From: Solanum dulcamara | Lineage: Eukaryota > Streptophyta > Magnoliopsida > Solanales > Solanaceae | Length of the DNA stretch: 64,000 nt | NCBI RefSeq assembly: GCF_947179165.1 | Contig: NC_077238.1 | Span: 48,526,293 to 48,590,292 of the forward strand | Reading direction: 5' to 3' | In this document: positions 45,585 to 56,886 of the stretch, piece by piece | Position numbering within the stretch: position 1 is the stretch's first letter | Layout of the letters: every line of letters begins with the position of its first letter | Position numbers and translations under genes: made by a program | The notes under the pieces: model-generated | Told to the model about the DNA's origin: nothing | The model's database searches: none | Seen by the model: the letters and a program-made list of their open reading frames with translations, nothing else

Positions 45585-46690
45585 AAAATCCATCAAGTCT
45601 TTTTCCCAAGGGGGAGATTGTGTACTTTGTTATTAAGGTATGTTGTGTGTCCTCTAATATTGATGGGTTAAGAGAGTTGATATTGAATGAGGCTCATAGT
45701 TCTCGATATTCAATTCATCCAGGATCCACCAAGATGTATCATGATTTGAGGGAAGTGTATTGGTGTAATGTCATGAAGAAGGACACAACGTAGTTTGTGG
45801 CTAAGTTTCCAAATTGCCAATAAGTTAAAGTTGAGCATCAAAGACCGGGAGGTCTAGCCTAAGACATTGAAATTCCTACTTGGAGTTGGAAGTTGTGAAT
45901 ATGGATTTTGTAACAGGTTTGCCTCGTACTAATAAGAAATATGATTCTATTTGGGTTGTTGTAGATAAGATGACTAAGTAGACTCATTTTCTACCAGTTA
46001 AACTTCTTATAGTACCAAAGACTATGCCAAGTTGTATGTTCGTGAGTTGGTAAGACTACATGATGTTCCTTTTCAGATTATATCATATCCAGGTACTCAA
46101 TTCGCTTCCCACTTTTGGAAGTTGTTTCAATAGGGTCTTGGTACAAAGGTTAAGTCAAGTATCGGTTTCCATCCTCAAACCGATGGTCAAGCCAAAAGAA
46201 TGATTCAAACCTTAGAAGATATGTTGAGGGCATGTGTTATTGTCTTTAAAGGAAGTTGGGATGATCATCTTCCATTGATTGAGTTTGCCTATGATAATAG
46301 TTATCACTCTATCATCTTAATGGATCCCTTTGAAGCATTGTATGGGAGAAGATGTAGGTCCCCGGTGGGATAGTTTGAACTAGGTGAAATGGCCTTGATT
46401 GTTCTAGATTTGATAATGGATGCTATGGAAAAGGTGAGACTCATAAGGGAGAGGTTGAAGATGGCTCCAAGTCGTCAAAAGTCCTATTCGGATTTTAGGA
46501 AGAGAGAGCTTGAATTTGTGGTGGATGATTGGGTCTATCTATTTAAAGGTTTCACCCATAAAAGGCGTAATGCATTTTGGTAAGAAAGGAAAATTGAGCC
46601 CAAGATATGTTGGACCTTATAAGATATTGAGGGGTATTAGAAAGGTGTCTTATGAGTTAGATTTGCCCTTTGAATTAGTTATGGTTCAAT
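45585..46690 (+). pseudogene. Element F: integrase, N-terminus cut by G
   Basis: Starts inside the integrase N-terminal region (FSQGGDCVLCY), then CVSSNIDGLRELILNEAHSS and YSIHPGSTKMYHDLREVYW in a shifted frame: both zinc histidines are present. FVAKFPNCQ has lost the first Cys (Phe). The core keeps MDFVTGL, but the second Asp is Tyr (ISYPGTQF, about 46085) and the Glu is Lys (DGQAKRMIQTLEDML, about 46195). YDNSYHSIILMDPFEALYGR and the C-terminal [20 protein letters not shown] follow. Stops and frameshifts are frequent. F's gag, protease and RT should lie left of the window. Confidence 0.85.
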
Positions 46691-46840
46691 CGGTATTTCA
46701 TGTATCTATGTTGAGAAAGTTTGTGGGTGATCCGAACTCTATTGTACCATTGGAAGATGTAAGTATTGAAGAAAATTTGACTTATGAGGAGGTTTTGGTG
46801 GAAATCTCTGGGAAATTAAGAAGTTATGAAACAAAGAATT
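46691..46840 (+). pseudogene. Element F: integrase tail and chromodomain, first half
   Basis: [32 protein letters not shown] and then KLRSYETKN up to the E2 insertion at 46841. It closely matches the D tail at 28369. The chromodomain resumes at 50195. The apparent open frame ending at 46848 uses bases of E2 for its last codons. Confidence 0.83.
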
Positions 46841-49800
46841 TGTCATGACCCCACCTCGTAGGCCGCGACTGGGGTTTGACCTAGACCCTCATCTACATAA
46901 GTATCAAATATGAGGACCATACACTAGAACCCCAGTGGGTGATAACATATGTGTATACATATGGCCTCTTTCATTTACATCATATCATTAAAAGGGCATG
47001 TAAGCCGACAGGGTTGCCTTAACATAATAACATTTACAATATGCCTTATAGGTATAACTGAGTCAAACTTGTAAACAACCCACATACATATGTCTACAGA
47101 CCTCTAAGAATATCAACGATCACATATGGTGGTACAGGGCCCCCACCGTACCCATGAATAAGCAACCATATACATCAAGGGTCAGTACCAAAATCTAGGC
47201 TCCGGTACAACGGAGCGCTTCCAAATCACTCAGTGGAAACTCTAAGCTGGCGGATCTCCAAAGTAAGTACTTGTACCTGTGGGCATGAAACGCAGCCCTC
47301 CGAAGAAAGGGGTGTCAGTAAGATATATGTACTAAGTATGTAAAGCATAACATATCATAACTAAGACCATAGATGAAACAGGGATGCAGGGGACAAGAAT
47401 AATAATTAACGAATTATTGTACCTACACCTTAGGACACTAGTCATATACATCAGCATACACTATACCAGGCCCGCTAAGGAACTCGGTGTCATAATTATT
47501 TTATCATATTACTATATTATCATATCATCATGTCATCATCCCTTTCCATCATGTATATTATTTCATCATGTCATCGTATACAACATCATATCATCGTATA
47601 CGACATAATCTTATCGTATATGTCATCATATTACATCCGGTCCATTATGGGGCTCGGGGTCACAAGTGTATCACCATATTTTCATATGCATTCCTATGTA
47701 AAGTATCAGACCCTTTAGTGAGGGACTCAGTTAAGGGAGTAGTGTATGTCTATAGCGTACCATCATCATATATATACATACGGTATCCGATCCTCTAGTG
47801 AGGGACTCGATGTTCCTTCCTTATATCACCATACATATCATTATATTATATCCGGCCTGGGACATGGTGAATTATCATATTATTGCATCTTCATATCATT
47901 ATATCATCATATCATTACATGTGGCATTTCATTATCATATGTGGCATAATACCACCCTCACATACACTGTTCTTCCTGGGACTCGGTGAAAGAAGTAGTA
48001 AAGTTATGCACGATGACCTTCCCGGCCCCCTTATGGGACTCGGAGGAAGAGAAGTTATAGTATGCATGAGTAGAGTAGTGAGAAACCATATGCAAGTAAA
48101 GTCATCATCTGAGACTTAATGGAACAGTCAAGTGAACCGTCACTTGGTAATTGTCTTAGGAATCGTAGACACGTATCGAGACAAAGCTAAACAACTTATA
48201 GAATTAGAGATTCTTATCGTCATAGCATCCTTAGGAATAAGAGATTATACATTCAATTAGTACTCAACATATAGATACTCGAGGGTAATAGTTCAACTAC
48301 TTGAAGAACTTTACATTCAGACGTGACTAAGAGTCATGGATCATGTATTTACATATAGAAGGCTCGAGGGTGATTACTCGACTACCTTAAGAGCCTTAGC
48401 ATTTAGAAGTAAACACGAGTCACGATTTATACTTAGAAATTACAATGGGAACTACCTCCATACTCATACCATATTTTATTTCACTTATATTTAAGACATT
48501 CCAAAAAAAAGAAGAGACGGGCTTTACATATACTACCTTTCATCATATCGAAGCCTTAAAAAGGCAATAACTCAACTATTATAGGAGTTCTAACATCAAA
48601 AAGTGAATAAGACTCATGGTTCATGCTTGGAATTCATGAATGGAATTACCCTAAGCTCATATACATATCATTAAGCACTTACGTCTAAGACATGCCAAAA
48701 GAAAAGAAGGGATAGCCTTACATACCTTTTCACGGATTAACTGTAATCCAGCTTGCCTCGTTATCTCCTTAACCTATTAAAATGAAAGTAATACTAATAT
48801 TAATAACCTTTCACTTTCCAATTTTGAAATATACAACCAAGTAGCCATAGGAATCATTTCCTTATCCATTTCCTTCGACTAGTTTATTACTAGTTCCGAA
48901 GTTAGCGGAAATCGGGCAGCACCTCCCCTATAAATTTACCTATACAAATTATAATATTAGTAGACATATTACCAACACAACCATAATCTATATACAATCA
49001 AATCACTTCAATACGACGCAATACAAGTTCTACACAACTTGCCCAAAACCACGATACCAAAATGAGGTTTTCTATCTCTATTTCGTAAAACATTTAACCA
49101 CACGGATTGGAGGGTTATGTGGATGCAACCAGAATAACCCACACCCATATTACACCATGTTCAATACATGAAACACACAATTAAATCATCTCCAAATACA
49201 ACACCACAATCATAACACACTATGCAACTTTAACAACTTTAACTCGGCTAGAACGACTTCGATTTCGTTTGTTCACAACGTCCATCACTTGTATGAAATT
49301 TTTCCTACTTCCAACTTCATTTAACAAAATTAATATACTCCATAACAACATCATCAACTCCAACGCGAAAGGAAGAACCTTACCTTGCCAAAAATCAACT
49401 TCAGAAGCTCCTTAACATGCTGAAAGTTTGCGGGCTGTTCGCGTCACTTCTTTGCTGCCCCAAATAGTAATTTTATGTTATTAAACACCTTTATTCCATA
49501 GTAGTACACCTTAGATAATTAATTTACAAAGTAAAATTGGAGGGCTTACCTTTGATCCTTGGTTGCCGTAGCTCCTCTCTTTTAATCTCTAAGTTTCTCC
49601 AACTTTGTCTAAGTGTAAAAGATGAAAGAATGACTCCTTAGTCATTAACTTAGGGTTATATACCCTCCTTTGGAGAGTTACATGTGGCATCCCCTAAGGG
49701 TGACACGTGTCCAGCCCTTAGGGTGCCACTTCACGCCATGCACCCAATCCTTGGCTCCCATGTGGCAGCATGGGGTCCACCCCAAGTAGGTGGGTCACAT

Positions 49801-50194
49801 ACTTACCCCAAGTAGGTGCATCACCTACTTGTCACCTACTTTCTTCTTTTCGTAAGTTCGAAACCTAGTTTTTGCTCCTTTTCATAGGTTCGTAGCCTCA
49901 TCTCACTTTAAGAATCTATATAATATTTGCTACTTAAGCTCGATGCGTACTCAAGTAGCTTAATTTTGTAAAACATCCAAGTTGGTAGCTTACGCGATTA
50001 AGTCGGGTTCCATGACTTTTTACTTAGCCTCCAACTCCTTTCACATCCTTCCAAATCTATTTCCAATCATTCAGGACGGCCTCATCCTCCCATCCTTAGG
50101 ATTGTTTAATCACATTGTAGCCAGTAGGGGTCATCTGACAACTTTCAAGAAGCTTAAGAACATGTCCCAAGGTACAAAAGTACAGGGTATAACA
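46841..50194 (-). repeat. Element E2 solo LTR (reverse copy of E)
   Basis: On the minus strand it starts TGTTATACCCTGTACTTTTG (50194) and ends GGGGTCATGACA (46841), about 3354 bp. Same family as 41293-44567, in inverse orientation. Flanks are GAATT (46836-46840) and GAACT (50195-50199), a five-base target repeat with one change. It splits F's chromodomain codons. The open frames of 60-78 codons at 47384-48119 are by-products of CATCAT-rich repeats. Confidence 0.9.
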
Positions 50195-50558
50195 GAACTT
50201 GTGTCTGTCAAATTATTGTGGAGGAATAAACAAGTAGAGAGTGCTATTTAGGAGGCGGAAGCGGATATGATAAAATGATACACGTACCTCTTTCCCTCTA
50301 CTCAAGCCTAATGTAGTAAGTGGTTCTTATTCTAGTTAATTGAAATTTTACATATTCAGTTCCTCCTATGTCATTCATACGTATGCATGTTTATGAAAGT
50401 TGATTTTTAAGTCATGTTTTATGTCAAGATTGAAGTTTTTATTTTCCATGCATTATGAGTTGTCGTTATATTCATGTTGTGTTGCTAGTCCTCATTTCGT
50501 CTCTCTCTTATTCTAGTTAAATCTCATTCGAGGAAGAATATTCCCAAGGGGGAGATAT
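50195..50558 (+). pseudogene. Element F: chromodomain end, 3' UTR and polypurine tract
   Basis: Resumes with LVSVKLLWRNKQVESAI, then stops near 50251 (TAG in place of the TGG of ATWE) and reaches FPSTQA near 50310. Non-coding 3' UTR follows, with CTCATTCGAGGAAGAATATT and the purine run CCAAGGGGGAGA at about 50545-50556 before the LTR. Confidence 0.83.
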
Positions 50559-52340
50559 TTAAGACCCTGAAAGTTGAAAAGTTAGAACCAAGGAGAAATT
50601 CTAAGTTTGGGACTGACCTCATATTTATGAGTCACTCTACGACTCATAGAGCTTTGTACGACTCATAAGAGTGAGTCGTATTTGAGCCTTAGAGCTTGTT
50701 TAGGAACATGTTCAGGAGTAGTCCTACGACTCAGTAGGACGAGTCGTCGTCCTATTGACAAATCATAAGGACGACTCATAGCCAAACTTCAACGGCCTTT
50801 AAAGTTGTAGGATTTCAGACCTGCAAGATGAATAGTTTTGATGACTCATAAGAAAGTTTACGAGTCATAACCATGAATCATAACTAAAGTTCAGAGACCC
50901 TCAACTTGTAGGTTAACTTACCCTGCAGGATGAGTCATGTTTACGACTCATTGTCCAGTTGACGAGTCATAGACATGACTCATATGGAAGAATTAGAGAC
51001 CCTGAAATTAGGGTTTTCTCAGAAGCCTGCACTATGACTCAAGTCTACACTTCGTAGACTTGAAGAGCTTTCATAGAAATGGACTCGTAAGGCCAAATTC
51101 TAGTTTTAATAAAGGGCAATTATGTCATTTCCTAAGTTTCGATTCAATATATCTAGACACAATTATGGCTACGTTCAAACCTATATCTACCTAATCCTTT
51201 GAAATTTCCCCCATTCTAAATCAATGATCTAAATTCTCCCAAGGCAAGAACTCAAATTCTCTCAAGGTTCCTCTCAAAACTTCAAGCTAGGGTTTTAGAT
51301 TTTCATCAAGGTTTCTCTTCAATCCTAAGTAATTACAATCAAGGTATGTAGGGATTGATCCATGGGTTCCTTTCACCCATGGAGTCTTAAAGTTTTCTCA
51401 ATATTTCCTTCAATTTTCAATTGATTATGAACCTTAGTTTTTATTAATTGCATTGGGATATTTCAATTTCGTTTTAAATTTTCATCAATGATTATTCTAG
51501 GCATTTTTCTACATAAATTGTATGATTTCAAGTTGCGTTATGAATGCTCATGCATAAAGTTACTTTCAATTATGATTATGAAGTTAAAGATTATTTTCAT
51601 GAGTAGATTATAAGTTCAATGATGTTTAAATAAAGTTGCCATAAATGAAGTTGAGATTATGATTTAATGATAAAAGTTATGATGATGATTAATTATGATC
51701 CAAGATAGTTATTATGGTGTGATAAGTACAATTCTCATACAATCATGTTTAAAGATGACGATAAGGACAACTCTCACCAAAGTTATGAATTCGTATGAAT
51801 CACTAAAGTTAATGAGCTACTCTTACTATGTTTTATAAAGATGAATTGATAGGTAGTTACTATTTTTCCCTATAATATTATGATCATGTTTTTATGAGTT
51901 TCCTTTGGGATATTGACTAAGCACTGAGAGGACTTCTGGGTGAGGTTCGGTCCAATAATGCAATTAGTTATCCAAGAGAATCCTAGTAGCAACCTAAAAT
52001 CCCAAACTACATTGCCAGCATAGGTTGCCTTTATGGCCTAGCTAGTGTATCCACATATAGCTCACAAACTTAAAGTTGTTTCTCACGGAGTCTACCTTGG
52101 CAAAGTAGCCTATCTCTTCTCGATGTAGGAGTTACATTGATTCCATATAATAGATCGCATAATTTTAAGATGTCAGTTAAAGGTCTTATCCCATACAAGT
52201 TGAATGTAAAGATATGAGATTTATTATGAAGTTTTATGATGCATTAACCATAAGTTTTTATATATTTTAAAATACTTTTTAAGATCATGCATCTTATGTC
52301 ATATTGCATATGTCCTATTACTTGTTCATGCATATCTCAC
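50559..52340 (+). repeat. Element F 3' LTR, first part
   Basis: Starts TTTAAGACCCTGAAAG (TG changed to TT) right after the polypurine tract. It is the same family as the G LTR in the opposite orientation. Region 50610-51080 is an array of ACGACTCAT / ATGAGTCRT words. AAGGTATGTAGGGATTGATC near 51340 matches the D LTR's R-region. It is interrupted by solo LTR A2 after CTCAC. Confidence 0.86.
50610..51080. promoter_or_regulatory. Array of TGAGTCA-like motifs in F LTR U3
   Basis: About fifteen copies, in both orientations, of a word between ATGAGTCAT and ACGACTCAT. Perfect TGAGTCA/TGACTCA occurs at several, for example in TATGAGTCACTC, GATGACTCATAAG, GATGAGTCATG and CATGACTCATATG. TGAGTCA is the GCN4/AP-1-type bZIP site known from plant GCN4-like promoter elements. 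The G LTR has the same array at 23590-23960. Function is inferred only. Confidence 0.5.
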
Positions 52341-55300
52341 TGTCATGACCTAATTTCTCAGGCCATGATGGCACCTGCTAACATCCACCAGCCGGTAAGC
52401 CTAACCCCTAACTCTTAGCCCGGAACCAGAGGCAATGGAATATCAAGCGGAAGATGGATAAACAAAGTGGAAAGTAATTGTTAAGGAAAAGAGAAAGAAC
52501 AACTGAAATAAATGCAAGAAACCACCCTAAGACCTGGCATCAATTAGTTTTCGATCATCTAAACCAAAACAGAAGTACAAGGTTTTACCAAATACAATAT
52601 GAGTACAGATAGTCTTCAAAAGCAAGTAAAGACTAGTCCTAATCTAGCATGGATGGAAATCGACAACTCCGAACACCAGGAGCTCACCAAATCTCTGAGT
52701 CAGAAGATGCCCTACACCAGGCCAAATCAATAGCGATAACCCATACTATGATTATAGGGGGCAGAAGTGTAGTATGAGTACCAAATGAATGGTACTTAGT
52801 AGGCATAGGTCGACTGAGCTCCACAGATAAAAAAAGTATAATTAACATATAATCAAGTAAATACTGCACAAGTAACTAGTCAGGAATTATCTCAATAACG
52901 ATAGGAAATAAGGCGAAGAGACTGAGACATAGACAAAGGGGTAGAGTCAAAGAACGCACCTGAAACACAATCTAACAACCTATGAACATGAAGTAGGCAT
53001 CATAGGGGTCTACTAATCAATATACAGTGCTAACTGGCAACTCTAACCACATAATCACCTAGGAACTATTCCGGTTGACCATAGCAGGAATTACCAACCA
53101 CTATCCAACTCAAATACCACATAGACCAACTATTATACAGCCAAAGGTAGCAACTACAAGTGCAACAAGACATAAGGGCAAGTATAATCAATAACCGATC
53201 AGATGCCCATACCCACAGAAGGTACAAAGAATGACCAACATACCCTCGACCAATGACAAACATACCCCCGACCCCCATAAAACTAGGGGACCATACCATA
53301 CAAGTATGCTAGTGATAGACAATGCTAATAAATGCAAGTTTGCAGTAAAATGCAGTGACATCATCATTATCAACAACAACAATAAGTGTATAGACCCACC
53401 CTGACTACCGACCTGTCAGGTAGGACCCATGTGACTCCCTCATTCAGTTCAGTGGTACACTATCCAAAAGGGCCGATAGCAGACACAGAAAGTCCATATA
53501 TACTACCTAGGATCCAACCAGGTGTTATATAGATAAATAGAATATTTGTAGTTATACCGAAGATTGAGAAGCCAAGCCAATGTAGAAAAGGCAATGCCAA
53601 ATCGGATAATTAATAAAAACTGAGGTTATACTGGATGCCTCTAAAATATTCCATAGGAAGGAGCACATTTTCGATGCCTCATAGATCTCTAAACTAATAT
53701 CCAATATCCCAGATGGTATGACTCCCTTTAAAACCAGTTTAAAAGTAGAAAAAAGTGTGAGAAATCCTCCTCAAAATAGTAGTTGAAAGCCAATGAAATA
53801 CCAGGACCATACCAGTAGGGAAGTGAATATGCTCAATCAATGCAAGCATGCCATCACCAGCATCCAAACAAGAACCACACAATACAAATACTAACATCAA
53901 GCTAAACCATACTATTAGGGAAAAAGGGGACTAGCATGGATCCAATCGCTCCTTGAGCACGACCTTGGGCCCAATCAATAGGTAATAGATAAGCTGGCAT
54001 CATAAGCATACTTCCAAACAAAAGTGAAACAATCGAGGCATGGGTTGAAATCATAAAGGGGGAGAAATATCTTTAGGTATGACGCCTTACCTCAAAATAA
54101 GCCACCTCAGTTACCAACCAGCATAGCTAATCCAAACAAGAACCACACAATACAAATACTAACATCAAGCTAAACCATACTATTAGGGAAAAAGGGGACT
54201 AGCATGGATCCAATCGCTCCTTGAGCACGACCTTGGGCCCAATCAATAGGTAATAGATAAGCTGGCATCATAAGCATACTTCCAAACAAAAGTGAAACAA
54301 TCGAGGCATGGGTTGAAATCATAAAGGGGGAGAAATATCTTTAGGTATGACGCCTTACCTCAAAATAAGCCACCTCAGTTACCAACCAGCATAGCTAATC
54401 CAAACCTACAGCTTGAACCAATCCTAAAGCCATCAAAATCGATCCTAGACATAATAGTAGTGCTAAGTAAACACCACAACTAAGGCCCACAACCTAATCT
54501 AAGGATTTTACGGGACTATTCTAGCCTAAATCTTACCCCGAGAACAAGAAAATGGAACTGGGTGAGGACAATGCTACACTCGAAAACTACTCACCTAGGT
54601 CACATGTAAAATATACTATATAATATCTAATAGAGTTCAATCAAAAAGGGGAGATCGTAGCCTATCTCGAAGCCGATCACACGCACTCCAAATCCACCAC
54701 AACGAAGCTCTCATCTTTTAAATAGCCTCCAATCGCCGCCACTCTAATAAAATGTTAATCACATCATCGATATGATCATTTTGATACTAAAATTATCGAA
54801 TTCAGAGATGGCCAATTTCAAGGTCTAACTGGAGAAATATGGGATCTGCATCAAGAATTCTGGAATTGACCCCAAAAATAGGTCCTAAACAATACCCCAA
54901 GCTCAAGGATAAACTTATAACACAATTATGGGTGGAAAACGATGCAAGACAAGCATGCAACAAAATCCATATACTTTAAGCTAAAGAGGAGGAAAATGGC
55001 AGCATTTTTATGCAGTTATTTCTCACGAACGACACCCTCCCAATCTAAATAAATTATACCATGACATTCCTTGCGAAAGACCCCACAATCTAGCCTCAAA
55101 ATCACTAAAAATGAATTTCATATGATCAAGATACAATCTCCCAAAGTTCAATAAAATCTTATTCCAAAAATGACCAAATCAGTAGCTAATTTTGAAATTT
55201 TACCTCACACGATGCCTCTCCTCAAAATTTTGATCTCACCACCTGGTTTCTCGTGAATTCTCTTGAGTTTAGACATTTGAATCACTCAATTTGGAGCTTC

Positions 55301-56256
55301 TTTGCTCACAAAATTGTATGTACAAAATATGAAGTCGAGTTGAAAAATAGTGGATGGACTTAATTAAAAGACCACTCAACAAACCTCCATGAATGAGGGG
55401 ACCATGTCCATGAACGCAGAGGGTTAATCTAATCCTTTTCTGCGATTGCGGGGACTAGGTCTACAAAAGAAAAGGGTCGGCTCCTTTTTCTCCGCGAACA
55501 CAGAGAGAAAACTACCTTTTCTCTACGAACGTGAGGACTAGGTCCGCGATCACAGAGGGAAACTCAAGGTGCACTGGCAAGGGCTGCACCAGCTCAAACT
55601 TGAGCTTTGAAAAAGCTCCGATAGGGTGCTCATAATTCATTCAGAATTCTGTGCATATAAATAAGATATGCTATCCCACCAAATTTAACGTTCCAGACTC
55701 AATGGCGCATTCAAAATTCCCATATGATGTCATTTTACTGAAAAGTAGGTCACACCGATATGCCATTATGAGCCTAATTCCATAAAAGGCCTCAGGATTA
55801 GACCAAATGCCTCGGGAAGCAAATGAACGGTCATTCTACATCAAACTTGACATTCTAGAGCTAACTGTGCTGATAGATTTTAATCCAAGCACGTTTTCGA
55901 AGAATATTGACAAAATTCAACCATAGGCCAAATTTCAAAGGTAAAAGCAATGAATGGCCCCAAACCTGTATTAATTGCCTTGATACTCATATTAACAATG
56001 CTACTAGCCTAATTTTTCTATTTTAGAGTTGATAGAACCGTTAAAATTTCATTTGTAGGTCATTTACCAAAAGTTATAACCGAAGTCAACTTTTTAATTT
56101 ATAAAAGCTCTATAATAGGGAAATGGACATAAAACCGAAATGAACGACCCAAATTGTCAGTGCCAACAAGTCATAAATGACTTAGGGTCTGTGTAGGATA
56201 AGTCTAAATGCTGAAAAGGTTGTAGAATGAAGAAAATGACCTGAAGGGTCATTATA
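52341..56256 (-). repeat. Element A2 solo LTR (same family as A)
   Basis: On the minus strand it starts TATAATGACCC (TG changed to TA) at 56256 and ends ...GGTCATGACA at 52341, about 3.9 kb. Colinear with the A LTR. Flanks CTCAC (52336-52340) and TTCAT (56257-56261) fit a degraded five-base repeat. The undisturbed D LTRs carry CTCATACTTAG at the homologous site. No primer site or gag adjoins, so it is solo. It includes a perfect 268-bp tandem duplication. Confidence 0.87.
53863..54398. repeat. Perfect 268-bp tandem duplication
   Basis: Unit 53863-54130 is repeated at 54131-54398 with no difference that I can see. The start word TCCAAAC recurs at 54399, so the junction has short homology. It is far younger than the surrounding degraded LTR, or an assembly artefact. 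Confidence 0.93.
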
Positions 56257-56683
56257 TTCATATACTTAGTACCTTATCTGTACTAATGCATATTTTACCT
56301 ACATTGTCTCATAATGTAGGGGCATACGTTGACCATACTATTCGTGTCTAGAGCTGCTTTAGTTATCCAAAAAGTTGGCGAGTCCCCATATCATCGAGGA
56401 TATGACTTTTCTTTCATACTACTACTATGACTTTCTTCTTATGATTCGGGTGATCTAGGAGCTTGTCCTAATCCCCCATCAAGCATAGGCCTAGAGGCAT
56501 GTTTAGATGATAAATGTGGTATAGTCCATTTTGGACATTGATTGAGTATTCCTATCTCTTAGACTTCACTTTTTAGTTGTTACTTCCACTAATATTATTA
56601 TGTTTCTTTACCTTATGTATGCGATGTATGCTAAGATGGCTTGGTTGGGATCCCTTATAATCTCGATCGTGTATCTAAAATAG
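56257..56683 (+). repeat. Element F 3' LTR, last part, truncated
   Basis: Resumes TACTTAGTACC...TACTAATGCATATTTT as in D/G LTRs and runs to GGCTTGGTTGGGATCCC and CGATCGTG. The final 30-40 bp, ending ..GTCGTGACA in relatives, are missing. The sequence changes at about 56683 to the reversed leader of H. Confidence 0.8.
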
Positions 56684-56886
56684 TGAAATGCACGAGTTAA
56701 AATGAGATTCATATAGTTAAACTCTACAGCACGAAATGGAGTACGAAAGAAGTGAAATAATTCTTAGAAGCCTTATAGCCTCCCTATTATAGATGTGGTG
56801 CACTTCATACATATAAGAAAAACTCTACTACACTCAGCTTCATAAATATCCTAGGACTCTTGGACTTTGTGCTCTGATACCAAGAT
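56684..56886 (-). other. Element H leader and primer binding site
   Basis: On the minus strand TGGTATCAGAGC (56882-56871) is a perfect initiator-Met primer complement. The leader then runs through AGGAGGCTATAAGG-like and ATTTCACTTCTTTCGT blocks to TCGTGCATTTCACTATTTT. In C this block ends directly before the gag ATG. Here it ends at about 56684 without any gag. Confidence 0.83.

Noticed and set aside
45604..45618. CCCAAGGGGGAGATT looks like a polypurine tract before a TGT LTR start
   Set aside because: The sequence reads through as FSQGGDCVLCY in the integrase N-terminal frame of F, matching B and C at that place. It is coding, not a polypurine tract, and no LTR follows.
47384..48119. Several 60-78 codon open frames with His, Tyr, Ser and Ile runs
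   Set aside because: They lie in overlapping frames of CATCAT/TATCAT-rich repeats in the E2 LTR and show no domain or codon signal.
21872..56683. G and F LTRs as arms of one giant inverted repeat element
   Set aside because: G's LTR is joined to its own leader and gag and F's to its own polypurine tract, so they belong to two separate elements of one family in opposite orientation.
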